A stretch of 64,000 nucleotides of DNA from Citrobacter sp. Cu233 (lineage in GTDB: Bacteria > Pseudomonadota > Gammaproteobacteria > Enterobacterales > Enterobacteriaceae). The DNA lies in the NCBI RefSeq assembly GCF_030332225.1, contig NZ_JAOWIF010000035.1, positions 248,001 to 312,000 of the forward strand, given 5' to 3'. Made by a program: the position numbers and the translations under genes. Below the pieces are notes generated by a model. It saw only the letters and a program-made list of their open reading frames with translations. It searched no databases and had not been told where the DNA came from. Positions 9,603 to 19,982 of this stretch are shown here, piece by piece (the first letter of the stretch is position 1; the number at the start of each line of letters is the position of its first letter).

Positions 9603-10424
9603 TCAGATGCCGTCACCATACTCAAAAGTATGATGTATCCCGTTGAAATGCTGATCCATATCCATGGACGGTTTATCACTGTCAGGCTTGCCGACAATCC
9701 GTGCCGGAACGCCTGCGGCGGTGGTGTGCGGCGGTACAGGTTGCAACACAACAGAGCCTGCGCCAATCTTCGCCCCGCGTCCAACCTCGATATTGCCAAG
9801 GATTTTCGCGCCAGCGCCAATCATCACGCCTTCACGAATTTTCGGATGACGGTCGCCGCCTGCTTTACCGGTCCCGCCAAGCGTGACGGATTGCAGAATA
9901 GATACGTCGTTTTCAATTACCGCAGTTTCACCCACGACAATGCCTGTAGCGTGGTCGAGCATAATACCGCGACCAATTTTTGCCGCCGGATGGATGTCCA
10001 CCTGGAAGGTAACAGAGACCTGATTTTGCAGGAAGATCGCCAATGCCTGGCGCCCCTGATGCCATAGCCAGTGGCCGATGCGGTAGGCCTGCAGCGCATG
10101 GAAGCCTTTCAGGTACAGAAGTGGGGTGGAATATTTATCGACTGCCGGGTCACGCGTGCGCACAGCCTGGATATCACAGGCCGCCGAGGCAATCATTTCA
10201 GGATCGGCCGCATAAGCCTCTTCCACAACTTCGCGAATCGCAATGGCGGGCATGATCGGAGAAGCAAGTTTGTTCGCCAGCATATAGCTCAGCGCACTGC
10301 CGAGGTTTTCATGCTTGAGCAGGGTTGCGTGGTAAAAACTGGCCAGCATTGGCTCACATTCCGCCAGTGCCCGGGCTTCCGCTTTAATATTTTTCCAGAC
10401 AATATCCAGTTCTTCACACGGCAT
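9603..10424 (-). CDS. cysE: Serine O-acetyltransferase
   Basis: Catalyses acetyl-CoA + L-serine to O-acetylserine, the committed step of cysteine synthesis, and is feedback-inhibited by cysteine. The 273 residues equal the E. coli length. An N-terminal helical domain (to about 140) is followed by a left-handed beta-helix of hexapeptide repeats. Asp143 and His158 (DIHPAAKIGRGIMLDHATG) are the known catalytic pair. The C-terminal tail ends in EYGDGI; this end docks into O-acetylserine sulfhydrylase (CysK). It lies downstream of gpsA, with a strong hairpin between them. Confidence 0.97.
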   Translation of the reverse strand: MPCEELDIVWKNIKAEARALAECEPMLASFYHATLLKHENLGSALSYMLANKLASPIMPAIAIREVVEEAYAADPEMIASAACDIQAVRTRDPAVDKYSTPLLYLKGFHALQAYRIGHWLWHQGRQALAIFLQNQVSVTFQVDIHPAAKIGRGIMLDHATGIVVGETAVIENDVSILQSVTLGGTGKAGGDRHPKIREGVMIGAGAKILGNIEVGRGAKIGAGSVVLQPVPPHTTAAGVPARIVGKPDSDKPSMDMDQHFNGIHHTFEYGDGI

Positions 10425-10446
10425 TGCGTACTCCAGAAGGTAGCAA

Positions 10447-10480
10447 AACGACCGACCCGTTCTTCGCGGGTCGGGTCGTT
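10447..10480 (-). terminator. Hairpin between gpsA and cysE
   Basis: On the minus strand AACGACCCGACCCG pairs with CGGGTCGGTCGTT with a single bulged base, followed by TTTGC. It lies after the gpsA stop and 23 bases before the cysE start, so it acts either as a partial terminator or as an attenuator between the two genes. Confidence 0.65.
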
Positions 10481-10502
10481 ATATTCAACAGTTTCCTTGC
10501 AG

Positions 10503-11522
10503 CTAGTGGCGACTCAGCTCGTCCTTGCGTGCACGACCTAATAACGTCAATGCTGCCTCGCGCGCGTTTTTTCCGCAATACAATACTTGATAAATTTCCT
10601 CGGTTATTGGCATTTCGACACCAAAACGGTGCGCCAATTCACGAACTTCTTTTGTATTACGGTAGCCTTCAACTACCTGACCAATCTTGTCCTGCGCGCC
10701 CTGCACATCCATACCCTGACCGAGCATCATGCCAAAACGACGGTTACGCGACTGGTTGTCGGTACAGGTCAGCACCAGATCGCCTAAACCTGCCATCCCC
10801 ATAAAGGTGGCAGGATCAGCGCCCAGTGCCGCACCAAGCCGCGACATTTCGGTAAGCCCTCGGGTGATCAATGCCGTGCGTGCGTTTGCACCAAAGCCGA
10901 TACCGTCAGACATCCCTGCGCCAATCGCAATCACGTTTTTCACCGCGCCACCAAGCTGCACACCAATAAAATCCGGGTTGCTGTAGACGCGGAAGCTTTT
11001 GCCGCAGTGCAGTAACTGCTGAAGGTCATCAGCAAAGGTATCGTCCGTTGAGGCCAGCGAAATCGCCGTAGGCATGCCTGCCGCCAGTTCTTTAGCAAAT
11101 GTTGGACCGGAGATAACGGCCAGCGGAATTTCATCCCCCAGCGCTTCACGCGCGACATCCTGTAACAGACGTCCCGTTTCTGCTTCCAGTCCTTTTGTCG
11201 CCCAAACCAGACGCGCATCAGCACGCATCAGCGGTTTGATGTTACGCAGCACTTCGCCAAAGACATGGCTCGGCACCACCACCAGAATATTACGGCTGGC
11301 GGCCAGCGCAGTGGCTAAATCACTTTCCAGGCGCAGCGTTTCGGGAAATGGCACATCAGGTAGGAACGCAACGTTGCAGCGATCGTGCTCAAGGGTCGCG
11401 ATATGTTTTGGATCGTGGCCCCACAGGACAACCTGGTGGCCGTTTCTTGCCAGGGTAATGGCAAGAGCGGTGCCGTACGAGCCGGCACCAATCACAGTCA
11501 TTGAAGCATTACTTTGGTTCAT
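10503..11522 (-). CDS. gpsA: Glycerol-3-phosphate dehydrogenase (NAD(P)+)
   Basis: Reduces dihydroxyacetone phosphate to sn-glycerol 3-phosphate, the backbone precursor of phospholipids, in the cytoplasm. The 339 residues equal the E. coli length. The nucleotide-binding loop GAGSYG is at residues 12-17, and the catalytic lysine lies in the conserved [13 protein letters not shown] segment. The start codon overlaps the secB stop by one base (TGATG), and the order secB-gpsA-cysE is that of E. coli, so the genes are probably cotranscribed. Confidence 0.97.
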   Translation of the reverse strand: MNQSNASMTVIGAGSYGTALAITLARNGHQVVLWGHDPKHIATLEHDRCNVAFLPDVPFPETLRLESDLATALAASRNILVVVPSHVFGEVLRNIKPLMRADARLVWATKGLEAETGRLLQDVAREALGDEIPLAVISGPTFAKELAAGMPTAISLASTDDTFADDLQQLLHCGKSFRVYSNPDFIGVQLGGAVKNVIAIGAGMSDGIGFGANARTALITRGLTEMSRLGAALGADPATFMGMAGLGDLVLTCTDNQSRNRRFGMMLGQGMDVQGAQDKIGQVVEGYRNTKEVRELAHRFGVEMPITEEIYQVLYCGKNAREAALTLLGRARKDELSRH

Positions 11523-11989
11523 CAGGCATCCTGATGTTCTTCAGTACCTTCGCCAGCCTGCTGCTGTAAATAGTTCATGAACAGCGCATCAAAGTTGACC
11601 GGCGCAAGGTTCAGTTGCGGGAACGTACCGCGTGAAACCAGGCTGGTGATGCATTCGCGGGCATACGGGAACAGAATGTTCGGGCAGTATGCACCCAGAC
11701 AATGCGCCATCTGAGTCCCTTCAATACCACTGATGGAGAAAATACCGCCCTGCTGAACTTCGCACAGGAATGCAGTTTCTTCGCCCAGAGAAGCCGTTAC
11801 GGTGACACGCAGTACCACTTCATACACATCATCTGCCAGTTGGGTAGATGCGGTATCAAGATCCAGTTTAACCTCTGGCTGCCAATCTTTCTGGAAAACA
11901 TGCGGTGCATTTGGCGCTTCGAAAGACACATCCTTGGTATAAATACGTTGGATCTGGAAAGCCATTTCAGTGTTATTTTGTTCTGACAT
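11522..11989 (-). CDS. secB: Protein-export chaperone SecB
   Basis: A tetrameric cytoplasmic chaperone that keeps preproteins unfolded and delivers them to SecA. The 155 residues equal the E. coli length, with the conserved core [16 protein letters not shown] at the N-terminus and [17 protein letters not shown] near the C-terminus. It is the middle gene of the grxC-secB-gpsA run, 46 bases after grxC and overlapping gpsA by one base. Confidence 0.97.
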   Translation of the reverse strand: MSEQNNTEMAFQIQRIYTKDVSFEAPNAPHVFQKDWQPEVKLDLDTASTQLADDVYEVVLRVTVTASLGEETAFLCEVQQGGIFSISGIEGTQMAHCLGAYCPNILFPYARECITSLVSRGTFPQLNLAPVNFDALFMNYLQQQAGEGTEEHQDA

Positions 11990-12035
11990 GTTTAGAAAAC
12001 CCTTTAGTGTTGTCCTTTAAATACTTCGGTACGCC

Positions 12036-12287
12036 TTAACGCAGCAGGGGATCCAGTCCACCACGCGCATCCAACGCATACAAGTCGTCACAACCACCAA
12101 TGTGCTGTGCATTAATAAAAATCTGCGGAACCGTTGTACGGCCACTGCGCTTGATCATCTCTTCGCGCTTCACGGCATCACCGTCAATCGGGAGTTCCTG
12201 GAAACTCACACCCTTGCTGTTCAACAGTGCTTTTGCGCGATGGCAAAACGGACAGGTTGCTTTGGTGTAGATCTCGATGTTGGCCAT
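12036..12287 (-). CDS. grxC: Glutaredoxin 3
   Basis: A small cytoplasmic thiol-disulfide oxidoreductase reduced by glutathione. The 83 residues equal the E. coli length. The active-site CPFC lies at residues 12-15. The cis-proline TVP motif and the GGCDDL glutathione-binding segment are present. It starts the grxC-secB-gpsA-cysE run. An ERIC element separates it from the upstream gene yibN. Confidence 0.97.
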   Translation of the reverse strand: MANIEIYTKATCPFCHRAKALLNSKGVSFQELPIDGDAVKREEMIKRSGRTTVPQIFINAQHIGGCDDLYALDARGGLDPLLR

Positions 12288-12320
12288 AACTTTTCTCCAG
12301 TCTTTTTTTTACCCTATGGG

Positions 12321-12421
12321 TTTCATGTTGCAGCCAGGCTGGCAACATTATGAATCCCAGGAGCTTACATCAGTAAGTGATTGGGATGAATAATAGCAGC
12401 CAACACCCACGCAACATGAAA
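12321..12421. repeat. ERIC element between yibN and grxC
   Basis: TGAATCCCAGGAGCTTACAT (12351-12370) joined to CAGTAAGTGATTGGGATGAA is the diagnostic ERIC core. The ends TTTCATGTTGC (12321-12331) and GCAACATGAAA (12411-12421) are perfect inverted repeats. At 101 bp it is shorter than the usual 126-127 bp form, so it is a partial or shortened copy. Confidence 0.85.
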
Positions 12422-12434
12422 AACGACGGGTAAA

Positions 12435-12866
12435 TTACTTGCCGCGCACCAGTGGCAGGTTTTCACCACTCCAGCCTGCTACGCCATCTTTCAGTACAGA
12501 GACCTGCTCGAAACCGGCTTTAATCAGCACAGTTGCAGATTCCTGGCATTGCATACCGGAGCCATCAACCACAATAACAGGCTTACTTTTGTGTTTTTCC
12601 AGCTCGCCAAAATTGTTGGCTTTGATTTCGCTCGGCAGCAGGTTCGTGGAGCCTGCGATATGACCTTTGCGGAAGTCGTCGCGCTGGCGTAAATCCACAA
12701 TCACCGCATCTTCTTTATTGATTAGACGTGTCGCTTCGCCGCGTGTAATCACCTTCACTTTTGAGGTCAGGCTTTTAAACGTGGTAAACAATACCGCCGC
12801 CAGTAACGCAATCCAGGCGATACTCAAGACAGGGTGGCGGCTAACAAATTGCATGATTTCTTGCAT
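12435..12866 (-). CDS. yibN: Membrane-anchored rhodanese-domain protein YibN
   Basis: A 143-residue protein, matching E. coli YibN. An N-terminal hydrophobic segment (about residues 12-31, [18 protein letters not shown]) anchors it in the inner membrane. The rest is a single rhodanese domain with the candidate active-site Cys107 in [10 protein letters not shown]. Rhodaneses carry persulfide sulfur; the physiological partner is not known from sequence. The ATG at 12866 is preferred because the product begins MQEIMQFV as in E. coli; an in-frame TTG four codons upstream abuts GGGAG. It is divergent from gpmI. Confidence 0.93.
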   Translation of the reverse strand: MQEIMQFVSRHPVLSIAWIALLAAVLFTTFKSLTSKVKVITRGEATRLINKEDAVIVDLRQRDDFRKGHIAGSTNLLPSEIKANNFGELEKHKSKPVIVVDGSGMQCQESATVLIKAGFEQVSVLKDGVAGWSGENLPLVRGK

Positions 12867-13113
12867 GGGGGGTAACAACTCCCGACTCAGTGATTAAAAA
12901 AACCAGGAAAGGAGTATACCTGCGCGTTGGCGCAAATACAGCCAGAGCATGCATTGGATTGCATTTTTGCGGGGCGCTACGGAAAAAAAAACACAAATCG
13001 CCCCCCCACCCGAACCGCTCTGGTCGATTATTTGATCTTCTGGGGCTATTTTATCGATTCAGCTGTAGTAAAATTACGCAATTATTTTGTCTATTGAGTG
13101 TGAGGTTGTCGCA

Positions 13114-14658
13114 ATGTCGGTTTCTAAAAAACCTATGGTACTGGTAATTCTGGATGGCTATGGCTATCGCGAAGACAGCCAGGATAACGCCATCTTTAAT
13201 GCCAAAACCCCGGTAATGGATGCTCTGTGGGCAAAACGTCCGCATACCCTGATTGATGCGTCTGGCCTGGAAGTCGGCTTGCCCGATCGTCAGATGGGCA
13301 ACTCCGAAGTGGGTCACGTTAACCTGGGCGCGGGCCGTATCGTGTATCAGGATCTGACCCGTCTGGATGTGGAAATTAAAGAACGTACTTTCTTCACTAA
13401 CCCGGTGCTGACCGCCGCAGTTGACCAGGCAAAAAATGCCGGCAAAGCGGTACACATCATGGGCCTGCTATCTGCCGGTGGCGTACACAGCCACGAAGAT
13501 CACATCATGGCGATGGTTGAACTGGCAGCTGAGCGCGGCGCAGAAAAAATCTATCTGCACGCCTTCCTTGATGGCCGTGATACGCCACCGCGCAGTGCTG
13601 AACACTCACTGCAAAAATTCGAAGAGAAATTTGCGGCACTGGGTAAAGGCCGTGTAGCGTCCATCATCGGTCGTTACTACGCCATGGACCGCGACAACCG
13701 TTGGGATCGCGTTGAGCAGGCTTATGACCTGATGACGCTGGCACAAGGTGAATTCCAGGCCGATACCGCAGTAGCGGGTCTGCAGGCTGCCTATGCTCGC
13801 GACGAAAACGACGAATTCGTAAAAGCGACCGTGATCCGCGCTGAAGGCCAGGCCGATGCCGCAATGGAAGACGGCGATACGCTGATTTTCATGAACTTCC
13901 GTGCTGACCGTGCGCGTGAAATTACCCGTGCGTTTGTAAACGCGGATTTTGATGGCTTCGCACGTAAAAAAGTCGTTAACCTCAACTTTGTGATGCTGAC
14001 TGAATACGCAGCTGACATCAAAACCGCGGTAGCTTACCCACCTGCGTCTCTGGCTAACACGCTTGGTGAATGGATGGCGAAGCATGACAAAACCCAGCTG
14101 CGTATTTCTGAAACAGAAAAATACGCGCACGTGACCTTCTTCTTTAATGGCGGTGTAGAAGAACCGTTCAAAGGCGAAGAGCGCATTCTGATCAACTCGC
14201 CAAAAGTCGCCACCTACGACCTGCAGCCAGAAATGAGCTCTGCAGAACTGACTGAGAAGCTGGTTGCTGCGATTGAGAGCGGTAAATACGATACCATCAT
14301 CTGTAACTACCCGAACGGCGACATGGTTGGTCATACCGGGGTGATGGAAGCGGCAGTTAAAGCGGTTGAAGCGCTGGATCACTGCGTTGAGCAAGTGGCT
14401 AAAGCTGTTGAATCCGTTGGCGGCCAACTGCTGATCACCGCAGACCACGGTAACGCTGAGCAGATGCGCGATCCGTCTACCGGTCAGGCACATACCGCGC
14501 ATACCAACCTGCCGGTTCCACTGATTTATGTGGGTGGCAAAAACGTCAAAGCAGTCGAAGGCGGTAAACTTTCTGATATCGCCCCAACAATGCTGACGCT
14601 GATGGGTATGGAAATCCCGCAAGAGATGACTGGTAAGCCGCTGTTCATCGTGGAATAA
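13114..14658 (+). CDS. gpmI: 2,3-bisphosphoglycerate-independent phosphoglycerate mutase
   Basis: Interconverts 3- and 2-phosphoglycerate in glycolysis, using two Mn2+ ions and a phosphoserine intermediate. The 514 residues equal the E. coli length. The metal-binding DGYGYR motif is near residue 14, the nucleophile Ser64 is in GNSEVGH, and the C-terminal [11 protein letters not shown] motif completes the alkaline-phosphatase-superfamily metal site. The ATG at 13114 follows GAGG by 8 bases; a longer frame back to 13087 lacks a ribosome binding site. envC follows after 9 bases. Confidence 0.97.
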   Translation: MSVSKKPMVLVILDGYGYREDSQDNAIFNAKTPVMDALWAKRPHTLIDASGLEVGLPDRQMGNSEVGHVNLGAGRIVYQDLTRLDVEIKERTFFTNPVLTAAVDQAKNAGKAVHIMGLLSAGGVHSHEDHIMAMVELAAERGAEKIYLHAFLDGRDTPPRSAEHSLQKFEEKFAALGKGRVASIIGRYYAMDRDNRWDRVEQAYDLMTLAQGEFQADTAVAGLQAAYARDENDEFVKATVIRAEGQADAAMEDGDTLIFMNFRADRAREITRAFVNADFDGFARKKVVNLNFVMLTEYAADIKTAVAYPPASLANTLGEWMAKHDKTQLRISETEKYAHVTFFFNGGVEEPFKGEERILINSPKVATYDLQPEMSSAELTEKLVAAIESGKYDTIICNYPNGDMVGHTGVMEAAVKAVEALDHCVEQVAKAVESVGGQLLITADHGNAEQMRDPSTGQAHTAHTNLPVPLIYVGGKNVKAVEGGKLSDIAPTMLTLMGMEIPQEMTGKPLFIVE

Positions 14659-14667
14659 TCCCTCCCC

Positions 14668-15951
14668 ATGAGGGGAAAGGCGATTAATACCATCACATGG
14701 GCCGTGAAACTGCCGAAGCTTTCAGTCAGGTCCTTGTTCTACGCCAGCGCGCTTAGCGCTGGCGTATTGCTGTGCGCCTTTTCCGCCCACGCGGACGAAC
14801 GCGATCAGCTCAAATCAATTCAGGCCGATATCGCGGCAAAAGAACGCGCGGTACGCCAACAACAGCAACAACGCGCCACCCTCCTTGCTCAGCTTAAAGC
14901 TCAGGAACAAGCCATCGCCGCGGCTGCACGACAGCTACGCGAAACGCAAAACTCCCTGGCTCAGCTGAATGCTCAAATCGCCGAGATGAACGCTTCTATT
15001 GCAAAGCTGGAAAAGCAGCGGGCAGCACAGGAGCGCAGTCTGGCAGCCCAGTTAGATGCTGCGTTTCGCCAGGGTGAACATACCGGTATTCAGTTGATCC
15101 TCAGCGGTGAAGAGACTCAGCGCGGACAACGCCTGCAGGCCTATTTCGGCTATCTGAACCAGGCGCGCCAGGAGACTATCGCACAGCTGAAGCAAACCCG
15201 CGAAGAGGTCGATTCGCAGAAAGCCGAGCTGGAAGATAAGCAAAGCGAACAGCAGACACTGCTGTACGAACAGCGTGCTCAGCAGGCAAAACTAGAGCAG
15301 GCACGTAATGAACGCCAAAAAACGCTCGCGGGCCTGGAATCATCCATTCAGCAGGGCCAGCAGCAGTTAGGCGAGATGCGAGCCAACGAATCCCGTCTGC
15401 GCAACAGTATTGCGCGAGCCGAAGCCGCCGCGAAAGCCCGCGCGGAGCGTGAAGCACGTGAAGCGCAGGCTGTGCGTGATAAGCAGCAGGAAGCATCACG
15501 CAAAGGCTCGACCTATAAGCCAACCGAAAGCGAGAAATCACTGATGTCTCGTACCGGCGGGTTAGGCTCACCACGCGGTCAGGCATTCTGGCCTGTTCGT
15601 GGTCCAACGCTGCATCGCTATGGCGAACAGTTGCAAGGTGAACTACGTTGGAAAGGGATGGTTATTGGTGCCTCCGAAGGTACCGAAGTCAAAGCCATCG
15701 CCGATGGTCGCGTCATTCTGGCAGACTGGTTGCAGGGTTATGGACTGGTCGTCGTGGTTGAACACGGTAAAGGCGATATGAGCCTGTACGGTTACAACCA
15801 AAGCGCATTGGTCAGCGTGGGTACGCAGGTTCGCGCCGGGCAGCCTATTGCACTTGTGGGTAGCAGCGGTGGTCAGGGCAGGCCAGCGCTCTATTTCGAA
15901 ATTCGTCGCCAGGGTCAGGCGGTCAATCCACAACCGTGGTTGGGAAGATAA
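14668..15951 (+). CDS. envC: Murein hydrolase activator EnvC
   Basis: A periplasmic divisome factor that activates the amidases AmiA and AmiB at the septum. A basic N-terminus and hydrophobic stretch (SLFYASALSAGVLLCAFSAHA) form the export signal. A long Gln-rich coiled coil follows (about residues 45-280). The C-terminal degenerate LytM domain (about 310-427) has the sequence of non-catalytic EnvC. The codon equivalent to the usual E. coli start (ATG of MTRAVK) is ATC here, so translation probably begins at the ATG at 14668, giving 427 residues. It overlaps no neighbour and yibQ follows after 3 bases. Confidence 0.94.
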   Translation: MRGKAINTITWAVKLPKLSVRSLFYASALSAGVLLCAFSAHADERDQLKSIQADIAAKERAVRQQQQQRATLLAQLKAQEQAIAAAARQLRETQNSLAQLNAQIAEMNASIAKLEKQRAAQERSLAAQLDAAFRQGEHTGIQLILSGEETQRGQRLQAYFGYLNQARQETIAQLKQTREEVDSQKAELEDKQSEQQTLLYEQRAQQAKLEQARNERQKTLAGLESSIQQGQQQLGEMRANESRLRNSIARAEAAAKARAEREAREAQAVRDKQQEASRKGSTYKPTESEKSLMSRTGGLGSPRGQAFWPVRGPTLHRYGEQLQGELRWKGMVIGASEGTEVKAIADGRVILADWLQGYGLVVVVEHGKGDMSLYGYNQSALVSVGTQVRAGQPIALVGSSGGQGRPALYFEIRRQGQAVNPQPWLGR

Positions 15952-15954
15952 GTT

Positions 15955-16926
15955 TTGCCTCAGTTTCGTCGTACTTTGCTCTCATTCGCCAGCCTGCTGG
16001 CATTCGCAACACCTGTTTTCGCCGGCAAACTTGCTATCGTCATTGATGATTTCGGTTATCGTCCGCAAACGGAAAACCAGGTGCTGGCAATGCCTTCCAC
16101 TGTCTCCGTTGCCGTTCTGCCAAATGCGCCGCATGCGCGTGAAATGGCGACTAAAGCGCATAACAGTGGGCATGAGGTGTTGATCCACCTGCCGATGGCA
16201 CCGCTGAGCAAGCAACCGCTGGAGAAAGACACGTTACGCCCGGAGATGAGCAGCGAAGAAATTGAACGGATTATTCGCGATGCGGTAAGCAAAGTACCGT
16301 ATGCAGTGGGACTGAACAACCATATGGGTAGTGCGATGACATCCAGCCTGTTCGGCATGCAGAAAGTGATGCAAGCGCTGGAACGCTACGATCTCTACTT
16401 CCTCGACAGCATGACCATCGGCAACAGTCAGGCAATGCGCGCAGCGTCAGGAACCGGTGTGAAGGTCATTAAACGCAAAGTCTTCCTGGACGACACGCAA
16501 AACGAAGCGGATATTCGCCGTCAGTTTAATCGTGCAGTCGATCTTGCTCGCCGTAACGGGTCAGCGATTGCCATCGGGCACCCTCACCCTTCTACGGTAC
16601 GCGTGTTGCAGCAGATGCTGTATAGCCTGCCCGCCGATATTACGCTGGTTCGTCCGAGCAGCCTGCTTAATGAGCCGCAGATCGATACCTCCAGACCTAA
16701 CCTCACCCCACCGAGAAACAGTACGCCAGATGCGCCCCGTAATCCTTTCCGTGGGGTGAAATTGTGCAAACCGAAGCAGCCTCTGGAGCCGGTTTACACC
16801 AACCGATTCTTTAGCGTGCTGGGGGAAAGCATCACACAAAGTACGCTGGTTCAGTATATGAAACTGCAGTGGCAGGGCTGGGGGAACACATCTTCACCCA
16901 GCACAATAAACGCTAACGCAGATTAA
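15955..16926 (+). CDS. yibQ: Divergent polysaccharide deacetylase family protein YibQ
   Basis: A 323-residue exported protein, close to E. coli YibQ (319). A signal peptide (residues 1-23, cleavage after FA) precedes the divergent polysaccharide deacetylase domain, with conserved [21 protein letters not shown] and [10 protein letters not shown] motifs that hold the metal-type Asp and His residues. Substrate and activity are unproven; its linkage to envC suggests a cell-envelope role. The start is TTG at 15955, three bases after envC. Its 3' end overlaps the convergent waaH by 14 bases. Confidence 0.93.
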   Translation: MPQFRRTLLSFASLLAFATPVFAGKLAIVIDDFGYRPQTENQVLAMPSTVSVAVLPNAPHAREMATKAHNSGHEVLIHLPMAPLSKQPLEKDTLRPEMSSEEIERIIRDAVSKVPYAVGLNNHMGSAMTSSLFGMQKVMQALERYDLYFLDSMTIGNSQAMRAASGTGVKVIKRKVFLDDTQNEADIRRQFNRAVDLARRNGSAIAIGHPHPSTVRVLQQMLYSLPADITLVRPSSLLNEPQIDTSRPNLTPPRNSTPDAPRNPFRGVKLCKPKQPLEPVYTNRFFSVLGESITQSTLVQYMKLQWQGWGNTSSPSTINANAD

Positions 16927-17947
16927 GCGCTTTTCGGGCAATACGCGAAGGCGATGATGTTTTATCGCGCCATTTCCATAGACGGAATGACCATAGCAGT
17001 GCCTGGTACAATACTTTGGCACTGCGTACGTTAGTTATCATGCGCTTATACATACCAGAGACAAAAATCTCTGCGATCATACGCTGACGAATATGCACAT
17101 CCTGTTCTTTACGGACTGCATGGCATACGCGCAATGCTTCATAGGTGACTTGCTGATGAAATTCCGGATAAATAGTAATCCGATCGGCATATTCACGATT
17201 CAACCGATCCAATAACCGCGTAATTTTAATATAGTGCCGCTGGTAGTTGAGATTTTTTAAACCTTGTCGTTTAAGACGGCTGATTGATTGATCATGTAAG
17301 AAGTATTTATATAAAGATTGCTCGGTATATCGTACACGTACAGCGTTAAACATAAACTCCGTCGTCCAGACAATATCCTGGTGATGTAACCCCGGAATAA
17401 ATGTTATTTTATTTCTCTCAATAACATCCCGGCGATAAATTCCCATCCAGACCACATGTGTCCAGCGGCGTGAAGCCAACGCCATACGTAACCAGTCAGG
17501 GCCGGTCAACACCCCCGTAGACCGAAGACGATCCGTCGGTATTGATTGCCAGGTGTGTCCCGTTTCAAGAATGCACCAGTCGGAATTACACTGTGCTAAA
17601 TCCAGGTCATCCTGAATTGCCATGGTCATCAGGGTTTCGTACATATTGGGATAAACCAGGTCATCGGCATCGACAAATGCAACATAATCCCCTTTGGCCG
17701 CTTCCAGGCCACGATTACGCGCTACGGATGCCCCTGCGTTCGCCTGATGCAACAACCGTACGTGGGGATAGTTGTCCGCATAGTGTTGTGCAATATCAAC
17801 AGAGTTATCCGTTGAACCATCATTCACAATGATGATCTCCAGCGCATTCCATGTCTGTGCGATCAAAGATTCCATGCAATCCCGAAAACTATCACCCACG
17901 TTATACAACGGAATAATAACACTCAACATATTTGTGCAGTTTCTCAT
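16913..17947 (-). CDS. waaH: Lipopolysaccharide core glucuronosyltransferase WaaH
   Basis: A family 2 glycosyltransferase (formerly YibD) that adds glucuronic acid to heptose III of the LPS inner core. The 344 residues equal the E. coli length. The GT-A fold signature LSVIIPLYN is at the N-terminus, NDGSTDNS near residues 42-49, and the metal-binding DADD at 93-96 ([10 protein letters not shown]). In E. coli this gene is induced under phosphate limitation by PhoB; I could not find a convincing Pho box here. It overlaps yibQ at its 3' end and is divergent from a heptose-kinase-like gene. Confidence 0.94.
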   Translation of the reverse strand: MRNCTNMLSVIIPLYNVGDSFRDCMESLIAQTWNALEIIIVNDGSTDNSVDIAQHYADNYPHVRLLHQANAGASVARNRGLEAAKGDYVAFVDADDLVYPNMYETLMTMAIQDDLDLAQCNSDWCILETGHTWQSIPTDRLRSTGVLTGPDWLRMALASRRWTHVVWMGIYRRDVIERNKITFIPGLHHQDIVWTTEFMFNAVRVRYTEQSLYKYFLHDQSISRLKRQGLKNLNYQRHYIKITRLLDRLNREYADRITIYPEFHQQVTYEALRVCHAVRKEQDVHIRQRMIAEIFVSGMYKRMITNVRSAKVLYQALLWSFRLWKWRDKTSSPSRIARKALNLR

Positions 17948-18193
17948 CAGCTAACCCAGGTTTGTCATTACGCTGATGACTTTTACTACAGTTTCATTAA
18001 GGAATTATTAAGGTTAGAACGTATTTATGGGCAGAACGCTGCAGCGAAAGCGTCCGGTTTGAGAAAGATGCCCTGCTACGCCTGCGTTCAGCAGGTTGCT
18101 GATAGCTCAGATCGTCTACATATCGGGGTACACAACCTGTATACTCTGTCCCTATGAATTAACGTACTCTATAGGCTGATATTGAGGGGAAAG

Positions 18194-18880
18194 ATGGCCA
18201 TCAGTAAGACACACGAAAAAGGTTATACGGTCTATTGCAAAGAGACCAGAAATGACCTTAAGTCACTGATGAATAAATACATCAAAAAAGAAATCAGTGG
18301 CAAACCGCTGAGCAGTGGTAACGCATTGCGCAGCGTGGAGCTGGTCGAGTACAACTCACAAAAATATATCATCAAAAACGACCGTGAAGTTGATCCACGA
18401 TTTGAGAAAAAATTACAGAACTTTACCTCCGGTCCTTTCTATTCCCGGCTGATCCGGAAATTGGACAGGCTCCCGCCGGAAATGCGCATCTGTACAGCCG
18501 ATCTCTACTATGCTGCTGAGAAAACACGCTTTCGCCTGTGTCATGATGTTTATACTATTCATGAATATATTGAAGGTGTTCCTTTAAAGGAAATTAACCA
18601 GAAGAATGCTGACGAGGTAAAGCAATGCGTGCTGCAACTCCACAAGGCCGGACTGGCATCAAATGATGTTCACCCAGGGAATTTCATTCGCACACCAACG
18701 GGCAAGTTAAGGATTATTGACCTGTCCTGTAAGGGAAATATGAAGGTCTGTCAGGCAAATGACATTCTGGCATTACAACGAAAATATAATATTAACGTTA
18801 AAGGCAGAGGGTTAATTTATAAACTCATCCTGCTTAAAGAAAATATAAGATCGTTATCCAGGAAGATCCGCGGAAAATAA
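18194..18880 (+). CDS. WaaY-like LPS core heptose kinase family protein
   Basis: A 228-residue protein of the RfaY/WaaY branch of the protein-kinase-like fold. The kinase landmarks are visible: IHEYIEGVPL (hinge), ASNDVHPGNF with catalytic Asp158 and Asn163, and LRIIDLS with metal-binding Asp176. WaaY phosphorylates heptose II in E. coli; sequence similarity here is clear but moderate, so the acceptor could differ. The ATG at 18194 follows GAGGGG by 6 bases; an in-frame TTG lies at 18182. It sits outside the waa operon, back to back with waaH. There is no WaaY in the waaQGP operon of this window, so this may be its functional equivalent. Confidence 0.75.
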   Translation: MAISKTHEKGYTVYCKETRNDLKSLMNKYIKKEISGKPLSSGNALRSVELVEYNSQKYIIKNDREVDPRFEKKLQNFTSGPFYSRLIRKLDRLPPEMRICTADLYYAAEKTRFRLCHDVYTIHEYIEGVPLKEINQKNADEVKQCVLQLHKAGLASNDVHPGNFIRTPTGKLRIIDLSCKGNMKVCQANDILALQRKYNINVKGRGLIYKLILLKENIRSLSRKIRGK

Positions 18881-18896
18881 AATGTATGGTTTATAC

Positions 18897-18918
18897 GGCC
18901 AGATAGCGATATCTGGCC
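18897..18918. terminator. Hairpin between the heptose kinase gene and tdh
   Basis: GGCCAGATA (18897-18905) pairs perfectly with TATCTGGCC (18910-18918) around a GCGA loop. It sits between convergent genes and could terminate both, but no long T-tract follows on either strand. Confidence 0.55.
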
Positions 18919-18947
18919 ATAATTAACACTGAATGCACGCTGCGCAT

Positions 18948-19973
18948 TCAATCCCAGCTCAGGATCACTTTCCCAGACTGGCCTGAACGCATGGCATCAA
19001 AGCCCTGCTGGAACTCATCAATTGAGAACCGATGGGTGATGATCGGCGACAGATCAAGACCGGACTGGATCAGTGCAGCCATCTTGTACCAGGTTTCAAA
19101 CATTTCGCGACCATAGATACCTTTAATAAACAGACCCTTAAAGATAACTTTCGTCCAGTCTATCGACATGTCTGATGGCGGGATCCCCAGCATGGCAATA
19201 CGGCCACCGTGGTTCATGGTGTCCAGCATGGTACGAAACGCTGGCGGCGCCCCAGACATTTCCAGCCCCACATCGAACCCTTCGGTCATCCCCAGTTCGG
19301 CCATCACGTCGGTCAAGTCCTCTTTCGAGACGTTGACTGCGCGGGTAATGCCCATTTTACGCGCCAGTTCCAGACGGTACTCATTAACATCGGTAATCAC
19401 TACGTGGCGTGCACCAACGTGCTTCGCTACCGCGGCAGCCATAATGCCTATCGGACCCGCACCGGAAACCAGCACATCTTCGCCAACCAAATCAAATGAC
19501 AGCGCCGTGTGTACCGCGTTACCGAATGGATCGAATATGGACGCTAAATCATCGGAGATGTTGTCCGGGATTTTAAAGGCGTTAAACGCCGGGATCACCA
19601 GGTATTGAGCAAAACAGCCTGGACGGTTTACGCCGACACCGGTCGTATTGCGGCACAGGTGAGTACGGCCACCGCGGCAGTTACGGCAATGTCCGCAAGT
19701 AATATGGCCTTCACCAGAAACGCGATCGCCGATTTTGAAGCCTTTAACTTCCTGGCCGATGCCAACAACTTCACCGACATATTCATGCCCTACAACCATT
19801 GGAACCGGGATGGTTTTTTGCGACCACTCATCCCAGTTATAAATGTGAACGTCAGTCCCGCAGATGGCTGTTTTACGGATTTTAATCAGCAAATCGTTAT
19901 GACCGACTTCCGGTTCAGGAACGTCGGTCATCCAAATGCCTTCTTCCGCTTTCAGTTTGGATAACGCTTTCAT
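18948..19973 (-). CDS. tdh: L-threonine 3-dehydrogenase
   Basis: A zinc- and NAD-dependent medium-chain dehydrogenase that converts threonine to 2-amino-3-ketobutyrate, which Kbl then cleaves. The 341 residues equal the E. coli length. The catalytic zinc ligands are Cys38, His63 and Glu64 (GHE). The structural zinc cluster is Cys93, Cys96, Cys99 and Cys107. The nucleotide-binding segment is [14 protein letters not shown]. It lies 9 bases after kbl in the two-gene threonine degradation operon. Confidence 0.97.
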   Translation of the reverse strand: MKALSKLKAEEGIWMTDVPEPEVGHNDLLIKIRKTAICGTDVHIYNWDEWSQKTIPVPMVVGHEYVGEVVGIGQEVKGFKIGDRVSGEGHITCGHCRNCRGGRTHLCRNTTGVGVNRPGCFAQYLVIPAFNAFKIPDNISDDLASIFDPFGNAVHTALSFDLVGEDVLVSGAGPIGIMAAAVAKHVGARHVVITDVNEYRLELARKMGITRAVNVSKEDLTDVMAELGMTEGFDVGLEMSGAPPAFRTMLDTMNHGGRIAMLGIPPSDMSIDWTKVIFKGLFIKGIYGREMFETWYKMAALIQSGLDLSPIITHRFSIDEFQQGFDAMRSGQSGKVILSWD

Positions 19974-19982
19974 TTCACATCC

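Noticed and set aside
13606-14622. Long minus-strand open frame (338 codons) opposite gpmI
   Set aside because: It is the antisense shadow of a highly conserved gene; no ribosome binding site or family resemblance.
17948-18010. Possible Pho box upstream of waaH
   Set aside because: CTGT and TGAC-like half-sites occur, but not with the 11-base periodicity of a PhoB site.
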